Origin: Tanypteryx hageni
Taxonomy: Eukaryota; Arthropoda; Insecta; Odonata; Petaluridae
DNA: 64,000 nt
NCBI GenBank assembly: GCA_028673005.1
Contig: CM054118.1
Location: 60,259,401-60,323,400 of the forward strand
Direction of reading: 5' to 3'
Part shown: positions 31,736 through 43,930 of the stretch, piece by piece
How the letters are laid out: each line of letters begins with the position of its first letter
Position numbering within the stretch: the first letter of the stretch is position 1
Made by a program: the position numbers and the translations under genes
The notes under the pieces: generated by a model
Seen by the model: the letters and a program-made list of their open reading frames with translations, nothing else
The model's database searches: none
Told to the model about the DNA's origin: nothing

Positions 31736-32834
31736 CAAGATATTTTTCTTGGCCAATTTTTGAAAAGGGATGAAATCAAACATATAGTAATATTATATAT
31801 ATATATATATATACATTTTTAATTTTCGATCTTATTTGTTTGAATTTCTCTCATAAACTTTCGTTTCGGCGTTTTGAAAGCAATTTTTTGGATTTGTTTC
31901 TATGGTTATTATTATTGCCGAACTCGGCTGGAGCATAGCTGAGTGCACATTCCCGCCATGTTTCGATTCTTAGCTGTCGAGGTAACAATTGACACTTAGG
32001 TCGATTTATACCTATCGGAATCGCGGCGAAAAAAATTAATACTACATATTTTCGTCAGTAACTATACCGAATCTGTGAACAAAACGGCTCTTCTTCTTGT
32101 GTAATTCTTATGGCATCTTTGATGAGAGAATTTTGTTTTGGGTTTTTGTTGGTCTTGAATTTGTATACATAAGAATTGTATTTTTTTTCAGAACTACTTG
32201 TTTTTAACTCGGCTACAGACTGTCACTCCATTGACGACGAACACAGAAATTTATTCGTTTATATATAGCGGATATTCTACTTGACGGATCCATTTCAAAA
32301 TCGTAATTTGGAAATACAATTTGATGAGGATCACTCGCATTTAATTTAATTAAAATCCGTCACGCGGTTCAGGAGATGAGCTCGACTCAAGTAGCCCTAG
32401 CACGAGAGAAGCGCACGCGGTCGAAGGAACGTCGATATTCCTTTCGTCTCTTGACCTTGTTCCTATCCTATTCTAACTCTGCAGAGGTCGAATCCTTCAC
32501 ATCTGCCGTCGCATACTCCATTCACTCGCGCTCTCGCCCGGACAAACACACGCCCAACACGCACTCAAACATTCACTGTATTACGTAACCTCCGATCGCC
32601 GCGGGATGGCATCCAGGCCCTTGCGGCGGCGGAAATAGCGGAGGCGTTATCTGACTCCATTGCTATCCTATCCGACTGGCCTATTCCTTTGTATCCTCCA
32701 GCTACCCAGCCGCGCAACCGCATGACACGACTTGTGTGCCCACCTTCGGAAACACGCGAGCGACTAGCATGTTTGTGGAGCTGACGCGTGCCACGTTATT
32801 ACGACGGGCGGAGGATGAGACCAGAGCTCATAAC
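31736..32834. other. No gene recognised; (TA)n at 31796-31814, GC-richer patch 32360-32830
   Basis: The GC-richer patch has many CpG dinucleotides and could be a promoter-like island. No exon or core promoter can be supported. Confidence 0.4.
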
Positions 32835-34437
32835 CAGTGTTGCCGTCGCAGACTTGTAAATAGCGCTAGATCCAACCTCAAAAGACGCCAGATAATCGCT
32901 CAAATTATGGTAAATAGGGCCAAAAAAGCGCTAGACATAAAAATTCCTCTGTTTATATAGTTTTCCTAATTTATGTCGCCTATGTGCATCGGGAAATATT
33001 CTACACTCTTATAGTGGTGTTAAGTGAACACAAAAATAGCTGAAAATAGTGCTAAACAGTTTTCATTTGCATTTTAAAATTTCTTTTTAAAATTACAATC
33101 ATCTCAGGCAATCAGGATTTGAAACTAAATAAGATTAATTGAACGAATTTAATTTTCTCTGCCATATATTATCGGATATATGCATCTATTTATTACAAAA
33201 ATCAAATTTATTATTTTTTATATTTCTCTGAATATACAAAATACAAAAGCATTGATAAATGGAAGGAAGAGAAGGGCGGCCATCCGGCACCGAGGAACAA
33301 GGAATATAAAACAACTTCTAAAAACTCATAATTTTAATTGTAGAAATTTTTGTTTAATAAAGACATGGATAATAAAGCTAAAGGAAATAAAAATGATAAT
33401 AAAGTTACGTGGTTAACAATTAATTGCAAATATAGGGGCAACACCGTTTGACTGAAATTCTTTGCTACTGAAGTTCACTGACCAAGAAATTTAAAAACAT
33501 TTCTTTTCTTATATTTATAGCAGGAAATACAACATGTGTGACTTAACTAACTTCAAAGAAGCCATTCAATCGTAATTTTATAATAAAGTTTCCTATATCT
33601 AGCCTGTCGAATAAGTGAATGAGAGAACCAATTGTATGCTTCATTAATAAGAAAACCTAGGTTTCGCAGTAGACATTCACGGACGGCGTGTGAAGTTGCA
33701 AGCTTTAGAGAGTGGCACACAAACTTAATCAAACGCAAATGGGGAATCTCTTTAGTCTTTATATTAGCATACAATCAATTATTAATACGTCATTACAGAT
33801 GAATTATTAGTCTCAAGAGCAACAAGTCTCTGCAAATCTAATTCATAATTTCTTAGGGATTATTTTTAAAGCCACGCATATTGTGTCTGCATTACATTCA
33901 CATAATTCAATCTAGTCACCACCGAAGAAGGCCTCTAGGCTTGTCACGAAATTATTTCTGCGGCCCAATAACTGAACCCCCATTTTAGGGCAGGGAACCA
34001 TTAAAGGGTCACATCGCATAGAATTTTAAAATCCCATCGGGGGCCGCAGAATTTCAGGGTACGTTTGCGATATTGCTGAGCCGCTTTTCTTATTTAATCG
34101 GTGACCTTCGGGACAATTTCCATATTGAGTGTCTATCAGCATGGAAAACCTATGCAAGGGAATTTTTCGTTTGTCCTTGTTTTCCTAGTTACCCCATTCC
34201 GTTTTTTAAAATATGCCTCGGTTATGCTGGATGGCCGCCTTCGACGTACTCAGACTGTAGATCAATGCAATCCGTTATACTTGGAATTCATTTTTCTTCC
34301 CTTAATTGAAGGTAGATTAAAACTCTTAATAAATTAAATGAGGAAAAAAGGCCTCCAGTTTGGCGCTTAAATTAAAAAAGTGCTAAATTAGTGCCATGGA
34401 GCTAAACGTAAAATAAAGCGCTAAAACGGCAACACTG
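32835..34437. mobile_element. Possible 1.6-kb element with CAGTGTTGCCGT ends
   Basis: CAGTGTTGCCGT at 32835-32846 is exactly mirrored by ACGGCAACACTG at 34426-34437. Both subterminal regions contain a nearby GCGCTA/TAGCGC. The 8 bases flanking each end do not match, so the target duplication has decayed or the pairing is fortuitous. The interior is AT-rich with no transposase frame. It contains GGCAACACCG at 33438-33447, another end-like motif, and a Penelope-type motif at 33919-33953. Confidence 0.5.
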
Positions 34438-34586
34438 CCTGAGATAATTAAGGAACGGGAGGAGGAGGGGTGGCAATGGCTTCAATCACGTCATCTGCTT
34501 TATCATATCGCGCGTTAATGAACGAAAGAGCGAAGCGATAAGAAACGGTGGAAATGAAGTTATTAGTTGGGAAACTACTCCTACGA

Positions 34587-34625
34587 CAGGCATGTCCAAC
34601 CCATAGCTCGCGGGCGACATGTTGC
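34587..34625 (+). mobile_element. Solo hAT-like left end
   Basis: CAGGCATGTCCAACCC followed by GCTCGCGGGCGACATG resembles the CAGGGGTGTCCAAAC...GGGCC type of hAT end. No partner was found. Confidence 0.4.
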
Positions 34626-34727
34626 GTTCGAAGTACTTCAATTTTAACAATATTAGCATAGGGAAATAAATAAACACTAATATGTATGTAACCCGCGCCT
34701 TGAATTAATTTCGTTGAAGTTATCCTT

Positions 34728-35200
34728 CCCTCCTCTCCCTCCTCGCCCTATCTATCTCCCTTTATCCCTCCTCTCCCTCCCTTACTCCCTCCTCTCCCTC
34801 CCTTTCTCCCTCCTCTCCCTCCATTTCTCCCTCCTCTCCCTCCCTTTCTCCCTTATCTCCATCCCTTTCTCCCTCCTCTCCCTCCCTTTCTCCCTCCTCT
34901 CCCTCCCTTTCTCCCTCCTCTCCCTCCCTTTCTCCCTCTCTTTCTCCCTCCCTTTCTCCCTCCCTTTCTCCCTCCTTATCTCTCTCCCTTTTTCCCTCCC
35001 TTTCTCCCTCCCTTTCTCACTCCTCTCCGACCTTTTCTCCCTCTTCTCCCTCCCTAGCTGTCCCTCTTACTCTTCCCCTCTCTCACACCCAATCTCCCCT
35101 CCCACCCAACATCCCCTCCCACCCAATCTCCCCTCCCACACAATCTCCCCCTCTCTCCCTATCTCCACCTCTCCCATATCTTCCTCTCTCCCTTCCTCCT
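34728..35200. repeat. Polypyrimidine 21-bp tandem array
   Basis: The + strand is almost pure C/T. A 21-bp unit, TTTCTCCCTCCTCTCCCTCCC in pieces, recurs from about 34740 to 34930, then degrades to CCCTCCCTTTCT and to CCCAATCTCCCCTCCCAC repeats up to 35150. Because 21 is a multiple of three, a 291-codon frame (34714-35589) stays open and encodes repeated LSLPFSL. That is an artefact, not a gene. Confidence 0.9.
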
Positions 35201-36957
35201 CCCACTGTTACACTGCCTTTTCACTTGACTACTTCGAATCCAATGTATGTTCCATGAATTCGTCAACAATGGAAATGAAAAATATTCTTATCAAACAACC
35301 CAAAGTTCCCGTTATCAAAATAATTTTGTTGACGATTGGAATAATAGTGTTTGAAATCCGACGGCAAGTAAATGAATTTACGTTCTTCGATGCATCAATT
35401 GGTCAAAGTCATGAATTTCTGCGACAATTTCATGTTCTATTAAAGTGCAAACGAGAAATGTGCTACACTCACGTATTGGTCAACGGAGAATGTAAACAAA
35501 CCTGGTGTCGAACCCATGTTTTTTGGCTGACGACTGTCCACATAAAACCTACAAGTAATCATGCCGAGTTCGGTAATGAAGTACACTAACGCTGGAAATT
35601 AAGTTAGCTCCGTTATTCGCATTGCGTTGCATACCGTTGTACACAGTCGTTAATTAATAAACGCAACTTAATATTTAGTCATCGAAAGAATTCCTAAATG
35701 TAAGACGGTTAAATGCGTAATTGTCTTGTTGTTTTCACGAGGTTATTGAAAAACTGGGAACCGGTTCACGGATTGTTTTAACGAACATAAATATTTTCCC
35801 TCAGCTAGAGAATTTCTGTGAGAATTGAATTAATTTAAAATGTTTAATATATAGGAGGGAGATCCGTATGGGCTTTTATTTATGCCTGAAACGAGTTTTC
35901 TCAATCACATTTACCAGGTATCTTTTAATTTCATAATAGAAACGCTTTACTGCTAGTTCCCATTATTAGCTTTTATTTGCTTTCAACTGTCTTTTCCGTC
36001 CACCCCCTCTACTTATACGTAAGCCGACAATATCCTCGCGGGCTTACTCCTTCCCTTCTTTGTTTTACTCGCCTAAATGCCCTACTCCTCCCACTTAATC
36101 CCTCACAGACGGCTTTCCACCACGCTTAGCTTTCCCTTCTCTCTTACCTATCATCTTTTCCCTGGCTGGTAATTCCTTGGGCATGGTAAAGTAACGGAGT
36201 ACATATTTCCATTTACGGAACACTTAGTAAAAACATTTTCTTTTACTTTCTCATATACGTATTATATTTCTCAATATTGGACTTCGAGATTTTGATGGAA
36301 ATACACGTTTTAGGTGTCCCTGAGTCCGTAAAAGTGGTTTTCGCCACTCTAAATTGAGTTTCTTTTAAGAGATTTTATTTCGATTTCAAAGTCCCGTAAG
36401 AAAGCGTATAATCGTAAATAATTGACATACAATGTTCGGATGAGAATCATTTTTAAATGAAAATAAATAAGGATTCTTATTTATCGTCGAATATTGCTTT
36501 ATATTCGAAATCGCTCAAAGTTTGCTTAGTTCGATATTTCATCAAAAAAACTACGATTTTATTGAAACGTTCCCTTGACTACCAACAGCATTGTCGTACT
36601 CGGGATCCTCATTATTGTCTCGCAGAGTATACTGAAAGCAAGATAAGATACGGCGCCTTTCATATACGAGGGTGAATCAAAAATTTCTCAGAAAGATTAA
36701 GTAAAAATGTCGCAAATACAACCTTATTTTTCGAAATAATTATTATATGTGATGCTCAGTTATAAGTCAATCAATTTGTATTAATATTCGGTGTGCTCCA
36801 AAGCGTGATTTAAAAAGTAGCATACGGGCCTTCTATTTGCGAGGACCGTATCCATATAATTTCATTACTCCAGCTTTGAAGTCGTGGAAACGAATATATG
36901 CACTAACAACAAAACCTTACAATTATACAAGATGAATGTGCCTGTATGTATGCGACC
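35201..36957. other. No gene recognised; dispersed repeat fragment at 36410-36630
   Basis: A fragment near 36270-36345 resembles the middle of family B. The sequence at about 36410-36630 (GAAAATAAATAAGGATTCTT ... TTTCATCAAAA ... GTTCCCTTG) is paralogous to about 61690-61900. No conserved protein is encoded. Confidence 0.5.
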
Positions 36958-37036
36958 CACAATGCAGAGTGCGGCCTGATGAGATCTCCCTGGGATGAAT
37001 TTTGGCCTTTCGATTGAAAAAGGTTTCCCACCCCTG
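36958..37036 (+). mobile_element. hAT right terminus, second copy
   Basis: GTGCGGCCTGATGAGATCTC through AAAGGTTTCCCACCCCTG matches 2069-2149. It is the better preserved of the two because it ends in a canonical CCCCTG. Confidence 0.6.
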
Positions 37037-37999
37037 ACCTAGACGGGGAAAACTAAATCGGACGATATCTCATATTTCTGGATAATATCATTCATAGTAT
37101 AAACTCTGAAGAGATGTACGATATTGCGCAACAATTAGGGGTATTTTATTCTTGGCTATTTTGAAACAAAATTAGATTTACTCAAAGATCACTATAAGGA
37201 TTTTGATTAAACACCATCCAATCGTACAGCCTGATCTCGCAAATAATACTAACTAAGCCATATGTCCCAAAAAATAATAAATATCGACCGGCGGCATTAA
37301 AATATACGCTAAACTACGGTTAACTTTGATTTATAAGCGTTTTTTTATATAAGCGTACACAGTCGACCAAACGTATATATGTATACGTATATGAGAAAGT
37401 TTGTGCAATGTATATTGAGCCGTTTATTATTTATTGTAAACGCGTTGCCTCCTCAACGCATTTCGAATTTACAGTAGCATTTCATTGAACCGATTTCGTT
37501 AAGAATCCTGAAATTCCCATTCCTAATTTCCTTATTTCGACGTAAAGTAGGATCTGGTGCTTTCCCGGTGGATTGCTTGTAGAAACTTTTCTCGGGTACA
37601 CAACCGGGTCAAAGTTTGATCTAGGATCAACGTTTCGACGGCTGACTCTGCCATCTTCATCATTTCGACGTAGTTTAACTTGACCCAGGGCTATTGCCTA
37701 GTTTGGCTAAATTTTTATTAATATGTAGTATATTTTAGGGCAGCAGTTTCTGGATGAGCGTTAGGTTGAAAGATGGCGTGCTCAGTGTAACTCTATGATT
37801 CTTTTTAATGCCATCGGTTAGTGCACTAGTTATATTATGAGATAGTTTTTGTGGTAATATCAATGGTAAATTCACTCGAATTAAAGAAAGCGGCCTTATA
37901 GACACTCCGCGCTTTTTTAACTGTGGCTTGAGACAAAAGGTTTTTAAATTTATTCGCCCGCTGATAAATATTTTACTGTGTATGGAAGTCATTTTTTTC
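37037..37999. other. No gene recognised; Penelope-type motif at 37629-37662
   Basis: On the minus strand 37662-37629 reads GATGAAGATGGC-N7-GCCGTCGAAACG, a motif type found in Penelope-like element terminal repeats. A 98-codon minus-strand frame (37735-38031) is not recognisable. Confidence 0.45.
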
Positions 38000-38219
38000 C
38001 CCGAACTTCTTGAAACTGACCAGCTTTTCATTGCACTACCTCTCAGATACCCATTGCGCGTAGGCCAGAGAGAATCAGCAGGTCGTTGAATAAAAAATTA
38101 TTATGAATTCATTCGTGAGGAAGTTACCTTTCTTCCTAAACTTTTGAAACTGACCAGATTTTCATTGCACTATCTCGTAGATACCCATTGCGCGTAGGCA
38201 AGAAGGAATCGGCAAGTCG
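38000..38219 (+). repeat. Two copies of an ~85-bp unit spaced 134 bp apart
   Basis: TTGAAACTGACCAG...TTTTCATTGCACTA...GATACCCATTGCGCGTAGGC occurs at about 38010 and 38144. Confidence 0.85.
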
Positions 38220-38359
38220 CTCTCGAGTGTTATCACTCATGAATTATCTGTTGTCCACCCGCCCTTCTCATACAATAACGATATTGTTTTTCTTCTCCCA
38301 ATAGGGAATATTATCTTTCATTCTGCGTATTATGGAGAGCACGTATCAAGATATTTACA

Positions 38360-38521
38360 TACAGTAAGACCCCTATTTGACGAATATCAGGGGGAGTGCT
38401 TCTTCTTACGCTAAATTGAGGTTTTCATTAAATTAGGGTTATGCTAAATTACTTCAAGGTAGGTCGGAACCTGAAAAAATATTCATTAAATACGGGAACG
38501 ATAAATCGGGATTTCACTGTA
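38360..38521. mobile_element. pogo/Tigger-like MITE, 158 bp
   Basis: The left end CAGTAAGACCCCTATTTGACG and the inverse right end CAGTGAAATCCCGATTTATCG are terminal inverted repeats. The element (38362-38519) is bordered by TA on both sides. It is too short to encode anything. The ends resemble the CAGTNRAACCTCGNTTAACG class of pogo/Tigger elements. Confidence 0.8.
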
Positions 38522-41500
38522 GTATGAAAACAAAGCTGAAAGTCGTCTCGTGAGAAAGAATTTTTCTCATTCTCAGGGCGATGTGCAACCTAATATGTAT
38601 TGCAGGGGGGAGATCCGTTGTCATGATTTCAAATTGAAATTTCTATCTGGCCTTCACTCAAGGGACAAAAATCTCCTCCCGGGAAACTTGTCTCGTAACC
38701 AACCTCTTAATTCAGCAGGAGAAAAAAATATTGAATTTCGTAAGATGACTATAGTTCATCCAATAGCATTGTCTACTGAGAATGAGCGTGAGAAAATTAC
38801 AAACGTCGTTGTCCTTGCTCGCATATCGATAATTTAAATTATCATTTCTCTGATGTAGTTATTTGGCACAAAGTTTCTTCGTTTATGCATATCATCACTA
38901 TGCAAATATAAGTATCGAAAGTAAAGTGATTTTAAACATGTTAAGTTATAATGTGATGATTTAATTGTTCAATTACAATTCAGGTGGGCATAGCGTTTAA
39001 TCGGGAAAGCGTGGATGTTAAATAGCATAACCGACGAAACGACCAATTTTACTGTACTGGTGGAGACAAAAGAGGCGATAGGCCATTTGCGCTTCCACAC
39101 TTTACCCAACCAATCCCTGCTCTCTTTACATGTAGGAGAGAAAAGGTTAGCGAGATGGACTACACAAACGAAGCTATTTCTTTCTGCTAGTCGTAGTTGA
39201 TTTTGAAGTGTCTGTTGGTAGGAGAATGGAGCGGACGTATGCAGTTCACCCAAGTCGGTAAGCGTTTACGGTGTTTTAGTCAAGAGTTTATAATATTGAC
39301 TCGCCTATAGCGATGGAAAACTAATACTTTTTTATATTATTAAAAATTAATTATATTATAGAATAATTGTATAATATAATTCACATTTTATAGACTATTA
39401 TGTCTTGGTAGCACGTAGGCATGCTTATTGTGAGAATGTCGCGATTCAACAAATAAGTTTTTAAATGATTGTTGTCATTAAATTAACAGCGTTGATTTCG
39501 ATATCTCAGGGTTCTTTTCCTATAAAAGACACTGTGTAGATATGGCATCGCATTATACGACTTTTTCATTTTCAGTCCGTTTGGAGCTCTCTTCGCAACG
39601 TATCCGTGGGAACTCGTCTTCGAAAAACTAAATACTTCAACAACCATAAGTTTCTCCGCAGTAATGGTAGGACATCGATTTTTTAAAGAAATATTTCCTT
39701 GATGCCGACTTATTTTGTAGTAATTACAAGCATGCTATCGTGTAGTGGAAAATATCGCTTACACATAATTGACTTCAGTGAAGCTTGAATGAAATTGCTT
39801 TGGCGCAAAAAGTTTGATGATTTGACACGCGGCCGCAATCTGCCGCGTGAAATATAAACTTTACGGGCGACATGAATTTTAACACTTTAAAATATGTTCT
39901 TCTAATTATGGTAGCGGAACAAACCGTATAAAAGTGCCAACATGCCCTAAAATGTGCCGTTATATGCTGTCCTCGCATTAAAACGAATAATAATTTATAG
40001 AAATCACCGAATCGCCCTGTAGGAATAAATTCGATCCAAACAACTCTCGTGTTCTATCTGCGCTTTTTTAAGGTTTATGATTACGGGTGTTTATTCTCCC
40101 GAGTTTTTTTTTAATCTTTCTGGGACAGTCATTCTCAAATATTACCACCAGCTAACAGTTAAACATAATTCCTCCTAGCAAACTTGTTGATCTTAACGAC
40201 CCATACGTGACATCACCGCCGGGCTTGCAACCCGTAATTCATGATGTGCTTTTGTTTAAAACGCTCCGCAATACGATCGCCAATGCACTCTCCTTACATC
40301 ACTCTTTTGTTAGATTGAATAGGTCGAACTAGACATTAGAGCTGTCAGACGTTGAAGAATTGCTGTTAATGCTCACTGACCCTTCTGGAGGATCGAAGTT
40401 TAATTTTATGGTTACGGAACTGTTTTAACGCACCGAAAATAAATTCCACTATGACTGATTAAAAAAAATATATATTGGTCCATATGGATTGCTTTTTATT
40501 GCCGAGATGAATCTATATCGCCGGAAAAAAATACTTTCATTTGCCTTCGTTGCACGAAAAAAGAAATTTCCCTTGCATTTATCATACAATCCAAACATAG
40601 CATTTACAAAAGAACTGCAATTTTCTTCTGGGGATTTATTTTGAAACCTAAAAAGCAGAAAAGAAGAAGAAAAAAATTATTTTTAGAGGAAAGGAATGCA
40701 AATAAATTAACGGATCGTTTTTTATACTCGGCCATTAACATTTACAAGTTCGGAATTCGGTTTTGATTGCACAGATTTATTGGCGATGTTCGGAGATTGG
40801 AAATTATTAGCGTAGCGATTCGCTAAAGAATACCTCGTAATTTTTTTGTATCGCTAGCATCAAGTTTTTATTATGATATAGTCGGCATATATAATATAGA
40901 TAAGTATAAATAAATATTTAAATTGTTGAACGTTTATTCGATTCGTGTATTGCAACGAAATTCGTGTAATCGTTTAGGAATAATGTTCCGATTTAATATA
41001 CTAGGTATGCTAAACTATTTTCGCGCATGTATACCATGCATTTCCAATTCTGTACGATTCCACGTGATTTGCACTAACTTTCCCATGTTATAATTTCAAA
41101 TTGAATTTTTGATACAGCTGTTAACGATAGCAGTTGGTTCTTCGACAATGATCATTTTAATTCCATTATTAGTGGGAGTAATGAGTAAACTAAATTCGGA
41201 AAAAAAACAATCATTTTGAGAGCGTATGGTTTCAAGATAAAAATATTATCGCTGTTACATTCAACGCGTTCAATCTTTTTTCAAAATTCGAGGTTGGCTA
41301 TATACTGTGCAGACGTGCGTAACTCAAAATTATTTAACGTGCAGTTATTTGGACCGAAATATATGCCATCGCATTACAAATAACGATATTTGTTTATATA
41401 ACCTTTCTCGCCACAACTACTATTAGCCTTGGTTTGCTTAGTTTCAACAAACTCAAAAAACAGCAAATGGTGTGAACTTTATTAAGTAACTCACGATTAA

Positions 41501-41969
41501 TTTCTTTCATTATTTACTTGGATATATAATGTTAGCGGGAAGATCGTGAATAAATAAAACCATCTAGTGATGTTATATGCCTACGTTACATAAGCTGGCA
41601 ACAACGACGTTGAAATGTATGCCTCACATTAAATAATTAAAGGTCGCTCTCCCGTCACTTAAAATTAATGAACGACTCGTTTCAAAATCGAGGATCGGCG
41701 ATGAAAAACACTTAAATAGACTAATCAAGGGGCCTATATTCCAGGCTTTGGAAATGGCGTTTTTTTAAGTACGTGGGCCGAAGGGTAAGTTGCTCATGAC
41801 TAGGGTTACCAGATGTCGACTCGATGTAAAGAGGACGAATGGGCAAAATGAAGGGGATAAAAAGAGGACAACGGAAATACTTAGCCCATGAAATATACGT
41901 TTATGAGGAAAAGATGAAGTTTTGATTTCTTTGTGATCACATTCACGCAATTTTAGATCTTTGAGGTTT
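38522..41969. other. Long AT-rich stretch without recognised features
   Basis: No domains, tRNAs, tandem arrays or TIR pairs were recognised. Short open frames (38550-38837, 38969-39253) match no family. GGGTTACCAGATGTC near 41802-41816 looks like a transposon terminus but has no partner. Confidence 0.45.
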
Positions 41970-43930
41970 ATTTATACTAGCGCAATTGCCCGGGCTTTGC
42001 CTCGGCTTTAGAGTTTAGAATTTTTCATGCACATATCACTCGGTAATATTTTCATCCAAACTCAAGGTACTCTCAAGTTAGGTCACCAATATTCCCCTAT
42101 AATTGTTATGAACAAATTAAATATAGATTAAAATTTGATACCTCCCTCCCTCCCACCAAGAAATCAAAGTTCTGACACTGAGGTGCATATCCTCAACGTC
42201 TCATTGGTATGCATACCAAGTTTTAAAGTCTCTACGTTTCTTGGTTCAACATTGATATTGGTGTAGGTTTCATCAAAATCGGTCAATTGGTTGCTGAGAT
42301 ATCTTCAAACAGAGTGCTTTTCGTCAAATTCGCCCTAGTATAAACGTATAGTAATGTATTTGCTTTGATATCAGAAAATTATTTTTCCTTATTTAGTGGT
42401 AGCCATGATTTTTAGATCCATTCTAAACATTTTCATTATGTTTTTCCATGCTATACCCTCCCTACAAACGAAATTTCTTATTGGAATTGGTTCAGCCAAT
42501 ATCTTCGAAATTCATGGTTACAGAAAAATTCTAACCTTGATATATTGTGGCAGCCCTTTTTAGTCGACCCGGTTGAAATATACTATTTGGGTTATTTATT
42601 TATATGAAGATTATATATACCATAATGGGTTAAAATCCATGCGTACAGCCCTCTAGAAATACGTGTAAATGAAAAATTATTTTACCTTTAATTGTGGTAG
42701 CCCTGCTCTTAAGCTCCGCTTTAAAAATATTGATTTCATTATGGTATTTTGTATAAATCATATATATAAAATTTAGTTGACATCCGTTGAGCCAATTCCT
42801 TCCAAATCCGTAGTTACCGAAAGAGTTTATTTTTTAATTCCGGCACCCCTATTTAGTTGATCCGTTCCAAATATGCCATTATTATCATATATATATGTAC
42901 ATAATAAATATTATAATTTGGTTAAAATTGAAGTGGACAGTTAAACACAAACACTTGTAATAAGAAATTTTTTTATTACTTTTATTGTGGCAGCCTTGCT
43001 TTCTATATCAGTCCTAAAATCTTGATTTTGTTTTTATTTGTGTTGCACAACTCCTTCACACAAAATTTCGTTGAAATCGGTTAGACCAATTCTTTCCAAA
43101 TTCATAATTTCCGAAAAGGTTTTCTTTGCAATTGTGGCACCTCTACTTAGTTAACTGAGTCGAAATATATCATTTTGGTCATTATTTATGTCAAAATTTT
43201 ATTTTTCAAATTTGGTTGAATTCAGTTTTGCCAGTTCCTTCCAAAAGCATAAATACCGAAAAGATTTATTTTGCAATTGTGGCACCCCTGATCCGTCGAT
43301 CCGGTCCAAATATTTCATTTCGTCATGAATTTTTGTGAAGATTCTATGTGCCAAATTTGTTTGAAATCGGTTTGGCCAATTCCTTCCGAAAAGTTTATTT
43401 TGCAATTGTGGCACCCCTGCTTGGTCCATCCGGTCCAAATATGTCATTTTGGTGATGTATTTATCTGAAGATTCTATGTACCTACCCAATTTGGTTGAAA
43501 TCGGTTCCTCCCTGATATATGCGTACGGGCGGACGGATATAGCCGAAATTCGGACCGACCGTTCCATGGAGACCCCTCGAAATTGTGAAATTTGGATCGG
43601 TCATTACATTATGATCCCTGACCCCGCTGACCGATTTTATCCATTTTAGGCTGGAAAATGTGTCTCATCAAAACATGGATTTTGGTGGAGAATTCATCAA
43701 ATCGGTCAATTGGTTGCTGAGATATCTTTTTAAAGCCTACATTTGAATCGACATTGGGGACCCTCGGGCCCCCGTTGGCCGATTTGAATTATTTTTGGCT
43801 CTGCAACTCTCAGGATCAACCTGAAGTTGATGCTAAATTTTGAAGTTCCTACGTTTATTTTATCATGCATTATGACTGAGACACACAGACAGCTTCTTTA
43901 TTATTATAAATTGCATTTAAGGTTGTATAT
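41970..43930 (+). repeat. Composite dispersed repeat containing the family C array
   Basis: It starts near ACTAGCGCAATTGCCCGGGC, a form resembling the start of widespread arthropod repeats. GGTCAATTGGTTGCTGAGAT occurs at both flanks (about 42281 and 43706), and GACCGATTTTATCC- and GGCCGATTTGAATT-type text lies near the right side. A degenerate tandem array fills the middle. It ends near TTCTTTATTATTATAAATTGC. No coding frame survives. Confidence 0.65.
42390..43520 (+). repeat. Family C degenerate tandem array, ~145-bp units
   Basis: The GTGGCA(C/G)CC marker recurs at about 42397, 42544, 42701, 42837, 42984, 43131, 43276 and 43405, spacings of 129-157 bases. Two unit types alternate in the left part. 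One is followed by CTAAAATCTTGATTTTG-like text; the other by TTAGTCGATCCGGTCCAAAT-like text. The last units are all of the second type. Each unit contains GGTTGAAATCGGTTNNNCCA and CAATTCCTTCCAAA. A single unit also occurs at 30016-30300. Confidence 0.85.

Noticed and set aside
34714..35589. 291-codon + strand open frame rich in LSLPFSL repeats
   Set aside because: It is open only because the underlying 21-bp C/T repeat is a multiple of three; no domain and no gene-like composition.
38969..39253. Minus-strand 94-codon frame as a host exon
   Set aside because: No domain, no clear splice sites, and an overlapping + strand frame is equally open.
41802..41816. GGGTTACCAGATGTC as a DNA transposon terminus
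   Set aside because: No inverse partner or target duplication was found within several kilobases.
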